From: Deltaproteobacteria bacterium
Lineage (GTDB): Bacteria; Bdellovibrionota; Bdellovibrionia; Bdellovibrionales; JAMPXM01
Length of the DNA stretch: 64,000 nt
Direction of reading: 5' to 3'
Assembly (NCBI GenBank): GCA_017302795.1
Contig: JAFLCB010000006.1
Location: 227,300-291,299, forward strand
Shown here: positions 61,407 to 64,000 of the stretch, one piece after another
Layout of the letters: the number at the start of each line of letters is the position of its first letter
Position numbering within the stretch: position 1 is the stretch's first letter
Made by a program: the position numbers and the translations under genes
Notes under the pieces: generated by a model
Databases searched by the model: none
The model's input: only the letters and a program-made list of their open reading frames with translations
Told to the model about the DNA's origin: nothing

Positions 61407-61638
61407 ATCGAAACTCCTAATTTCAGAATTCACTTTAACCTTCGGTCAGTATACTTCAAGGTCGCGAATACTCAAAAAAATATATAACTACCCCTGGACG
61501 CCCAACGCGTCCTTCGTATTTTTGTATCACTTTGACACAGGCTTTCGTCCCGGCTGATCCATGGAAAAAGGATCAATGGGATCAGCAGCCTGCCTATGGT
61601 TAAGTGATTGGGTTAAGGAAGATCAGCTAGCGATCTGA

Positions 61639-62424
61639 CTAACGCGGTCGGTATTGTGAAGGAGTCGCATTCATCTGTCGCCGAAACTGTTTGTTGAAGC
61701 GACTGATGTCCTCAAAGCCCACTTTGTGGCAGACGGTGAGGGCACGTTCTCCTTCTAGTAATATGATGGCCATCGCTTCAAACACTCGCTTTTTGTTGCG
61801 ATAGGCGATCGGCGATTGCCCATAGGCCTTTTGAAAGGAACGGGAAAGTGTGCAGTGATGCACATGAAGTTTTTCGGCGTACTCCGCGATTGACGTGTTT
61901 TGTTCAAAGTTCTTATCGACCAAATCCTTTAGCGTTCTCGCCAAATTATTTGCGGCTTCGATTTTGCCAATCCTGAAACCGTCCTCACGATTGGCGACCC
62001 AAGAAAAAAGTTCGGATTCCGATTTGAAGCTAGGATGAAGTGAGGTTTTAATGGCGATCGGCTCGCTTGGGAGCTCTGCTGGAATGGCGCCGCGGCCCAT
62101 GTAAGATCCCCAGCGAAATGCCGTGTTCGAGAGGTGCCACTCAACAATACTATGGGGCGGAAGCCAAAGGATGTGCGGACCCGTAAGTGGTATTTTGCTG
62201 CCGTTGCGACCAATAGCCAATTGTCCTTCGCTGAGATTGACGATGGCTAAACCAAAAAATCGGCCAAAGACGTCGAGCTCAATGCGCGGCTCGGTATAAT
62301 ATTGTAGGCGATCAAAATAGGCGAGATCGCGCCCATGAAACCGATAGTTGGTGAGGTAGGTTGATGAGTTAACTCGAAATGTCGATTCGTCTGATTGCAC
62401 CAATTCCACCGGTTCTAGTCCCAT
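61639..62424 (-). CDS. AraC-family transcriptional regulator
   Basis: A 261-residue regulator. The C-terminal 100 residues hold two helix-turn-helix motifs: TSIAEYAEKLHVHHCTLSRS with FQKAYGQSPIAYRNKKRV, and ALTVCHKVGFEDISRFNKQF with FRRQMNATPSQYR, the AraC signature. The N-terminal 150 residues form a cupin-like sensor of unknown ligand. It is separated from the upstream TRAP-type gene by 232 bases, so control of that gene is possible but not shown. Confidence 0.93.
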   Translation of the reverse strand: MGLEPVELVQSDESTFRVNSSTYLTNYRFHGRDLAYFDRLQYYTEPRIELDVFGRFFGLAIVNLSEGQLAIGRNGSKIPLTGPHILWLPPHSIVEWHLSNTAFRWGSYMGRGAIPAELPSEPIAIKTSLHPSFKSESELFSWVANREDGFRIGKIEAANNLARTLKDLVDKNFEQNTSIAEYAEKLHVHHCTLSRSFQKAYGQSPIAYRNKKRVFEAMAIILLEGERALTVCHKVGFEDISRFNKQFRRQMNATPSQYRPR

Positions 62425-62547
62425 CCGTCTAAACTAGCGCAATCCTGGATATTAAAACTAGGCGTTTTTTGACTTCGATGAACCTGAGAAATAAAAATGC
62501 TCAATTTCGCCTAGGTCGTGGCGCCATCCTTTCCGAAGACTAGATGT

Positions 62548-63753
62548 ATGAAAGTATTGAAATCAATGAGTCGTGAGCTGATGCACTGGCTCCCATCGTC
62601 GCTACGTCTGCCTTTGTATAGAAGAAGCTTTAGGCTTCCGGCCCCTTCGGTGGCGGGCGTTGAAATTCGTCTGGCGGAGAGTCAAGACGACTATGAACAA
62701 TTATTCCGGTTGCTTTACGATTCTTATCTCGAAGAAGGTTTTACTGAACAAAATGCAACGGGGCTTCGCGTGACTCCGTATCATTTGCTGCCCTCTACTT
62801 CGACCTTTGTGGCCACCTACAAGAGTCGGGTTATCGGAACAATGGCCGTTATTCGGGATAATCCATTTGGTCTTCCGATGGATAAAGTTTTTGATCTCGG
62901 ATCGTTTCGCTCAAGAGGCGAGAGGTTAGGTGAGATTTCGGCATTTGCGATTGCCCGCGAGTTTCGCGGCAAAGGTGGAGCTCTGATGTTTGAGATGATT
63001 CGAATGATGTGGTTACACTCATTGATTCACCACCGTCTAGATCAATTTGTTATAGCCGTAAATCCGGAACGTGAAGACATTTATCGCTCGCTTTATTTGT
63101 TTCAACCGATTCCGGGGGTTTGGCGAGTTGGCAAGTATGCCTTCGCGTCGCAAGCGCCAGCGATTGGGCTCTCCGCGCCAGTGCTTCAATCACCGCTGCT
63201 TTTTTCTTCCGTTTATGAGGGGACAGAGAGAAATCGAGACTTGTATCGATATATGTTTGAGTCGAACATTCGAACAGACCTTAAGAGGCATAAACAACCC
63301 TATTATCAGCTATTTTCGCGCTCATTTGAGGAAACAAATCTTTTGCGATATTTTATGTGCGAGCGATCTGCGGTCTGGGAACAAATGACGCTCGAGGAAC
63401 GGATTCGCATGAACTGGGCCCATCAATCAGCTCGTGGGGCCGAGAAGAAAAGATATGACGTTCGGTTTCCGGCCTACGCATTTCCGCAAGTCAACGCCGT
63501 GATTCAAGATATCTCCGCCTCGGGTTTGAAGATCATCGAACCAGCGGATGCCTCGAGTTTGAATTTCCCACAAACCTGCGATCGTTTTGAATTGAAAGTC
63601 GAGATGGGTTCGGGAATTAAAAGTCGAGTCGTTGCTCAGCGTGTTTGGCAAAACGGCGTAAGATCAGGGTTGATTGTTGTTGATGCCGACCAAGCCTGGT
63701 TTGATTTTTTTGCCTATCAAGCAAAGCTGTCAAGTTCGCGCGCGGCGGCCTAA
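62548..63753 (+). CDS. GNAT-type acyltransferase fused to a PilZ domain
   Basis: A protein of about 401 residues from the ATG at 62548; a GTG at 62518 and an ATG at 62566 are alternatives. Residues about 38-200 look like a GNAT-fold N-acyl synthase of the autoinducer-synthase/FeeM kind: EIRLAESQDDYEQLFRLLYD, VIGTMAVIRDN, LGEISAFAIAREFRGKGGAL. Residues about 305-385 form a PilZ domain: RYDVRF (RxxxR) and QDISASGLKI (DxSxxG), both needed to bind c-di-GMP. This suggests a c-di-GMP-controlled acyltransferase. No partner gene is evident. Confidence 0.75.
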   Translation: MKVLKSMSRELMHWLPSSLRLPLYRRSFRLPAPSVAGVEIRLAESQDDYEQLFRLLYDSYLEEGFTEQNATGLRVTPYHLLPSTSTFVATYKSRVIGTMAVIRDNPFGLPMDKVFDLGSFRSRGERLGEISAFAIAREFRGKGGALMFEMIRMMWLHSLIHHRLDQFVIAVNPEREDIYRSLYLFQPIPGVWRVGKYAFASQAPAIGLSAPVLQSPLLFSSVYEGTERNRDLYRYMFESNIRTDLKRHKQPYYQLFSRSFEETNLLRYFMCERSAVWEQMTLEERIRMNWAHQSARGAEKKRYDVRFPAYAFPQVNAVIQDISASGLKIIEPADASSLNFPQTCDRFELKVEMGSGIKSRVVAQRVWQNGVRSGLIVVDADQAWFDFFAYQAKLSSSRAAA

Positions 63754-63827
63754 TGGGGTTTCAGTCTAAAGGTGGATGGCCTCGCGCCGAATTCATTGCG
63801 GAACTTCACGAAGGCGGACCGCTGCCC

Positions 63828-64000
63828 CTAGGCGCGGCGGAGAGCTTCGACGATAGAGATTTTGGTGCCACGCAAGGCGGGCCAATATGAGGCCGCCATC
63901 GTCGCCAATAACGTCAGAACAAAGGCTTGCGTATATGCAGCTGGAAGCACCTTGAAACCGAGATCCAGCGGTACGGAGGCATTTGGAATCGGGATTTTTA
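63828..64000 (-). CDS. ABC transporter permease (FtsX/MacB-like), C-terminal part
   Basis: The window edge cuts this gene, leaving its last 57 codons on the minus strand and a TAG at 63828. The translation ends AYTQAFVLTLLATMAASYWP, then ALRGTKISIVEALRRA, which is the standard end of MacB/FtsX/LolC-type permeases: a last membrane helix, PALRG turn and an ISIVEALR tail. Such permeases belong to lipoprotein or macrolide export complexes. Identity of the complex is not visible. Confidence 0.82.
   Translation of the reverse strand, partial: KIPIPNASVPLDLGFKVLPAAYTQAFVLTLLATMAASYWPALRGTKISIVEALRRA

Overview
The window looks like chromosomal DNA of a Bdellovibrio-like bacterium (Bdellovibrionota, formerly placed among the Deltaproteobacteria). 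This is inference from content. A compact hemA-hemC-hemL / kinase-regulator / hemE-hemN-hemG-hemH block, many secreted hydrolases, lipoproteins with a YQNC-type lipobox, DUF4360 proteins and a DUF222-like HNH protein all fit that group. Gene density is high, genes often overlap by a few bases (ATGA, GTGA, TAATG junctions), and I saw no tRNA, rRNA, CRISPR array or prophage.

Layout. 1-6.3 kb: two ABC-2 permeases (the first cut by the window edge), a class III extradiol-type dioxygenase, a NUDIX hydrolase, then on the minus strand metG coupled to a SpoU-TrmO fusion. 6.4-13.5 kb is the most accessory part: a Crp-like regulator overlapping an SRPBCC-type gene, an unrecognised 460-aa protein divergent from a radical SAM enzyme, a G-rich 7-bp tandem repeat, a RAYT-like Y1 transposase, a secreted orphan behind a 23-bp direct repeat, and a small protein in tandem with a 2-oxoglutarate/Fe(II) oxygenase. 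14-25 kb: tldD-tldE, sbcD-sbcC, a histone-deacetylase-like enzyme, a DOMON-like protein and a NamZ-like muramidase. 25-39 kb: a secreted pilin-like protein, an HNH protein, a DMT exporter, a minus-strand group (TPR protein, lytic transglycosylase, MurQ/GKRP-like SIS protein, S1/P1 nuclease), a PilZ protein, a PAS-ATPase protein and a lipoprotein.

39-49.5 kb is a nearly complete heme pathway from glutamyl-tRNA to protoheme in one direction. No ALA dehydratase (hemB) is visible, hemD appears fused to hemC, and a histidine kinase/response regulator pair sits between hemL and hemE. 49.5-64 kb is mostly envelope and secretion: two DUF4360 paralogues, a solenoid-type lipoprotein, a propeller-like lipoprotein, two YiiX-like papain-fold proteins, a K+ channel, an NAD(P)HX dehydratase, a GNAT enzyme, small secreted proteins, a TRAP-type binding protein, an AraC regulator, a GNAT-PilZ fusion and, at the right edge, the C-terminus of an FtsX/MacB-like permease.

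Functional threads are peptidoglycan and nucleic-acid turnover (NamZ-like muramidase, transglycosylase, SIS protein, S1/P1 nuclease, YiiX proteins), heme synthesis under a probable dedicated two-component system, and c-di-GMP-linked PilZ proteins. The best candidates for something undescribed are the small protein plus oxygenase divergent from tldD-tldE, the 460-aa protein paired with the radical SAM enzyme, the domain fusions, and a 50-aa ORF whose stop codon lies in the loop of its own terminator.
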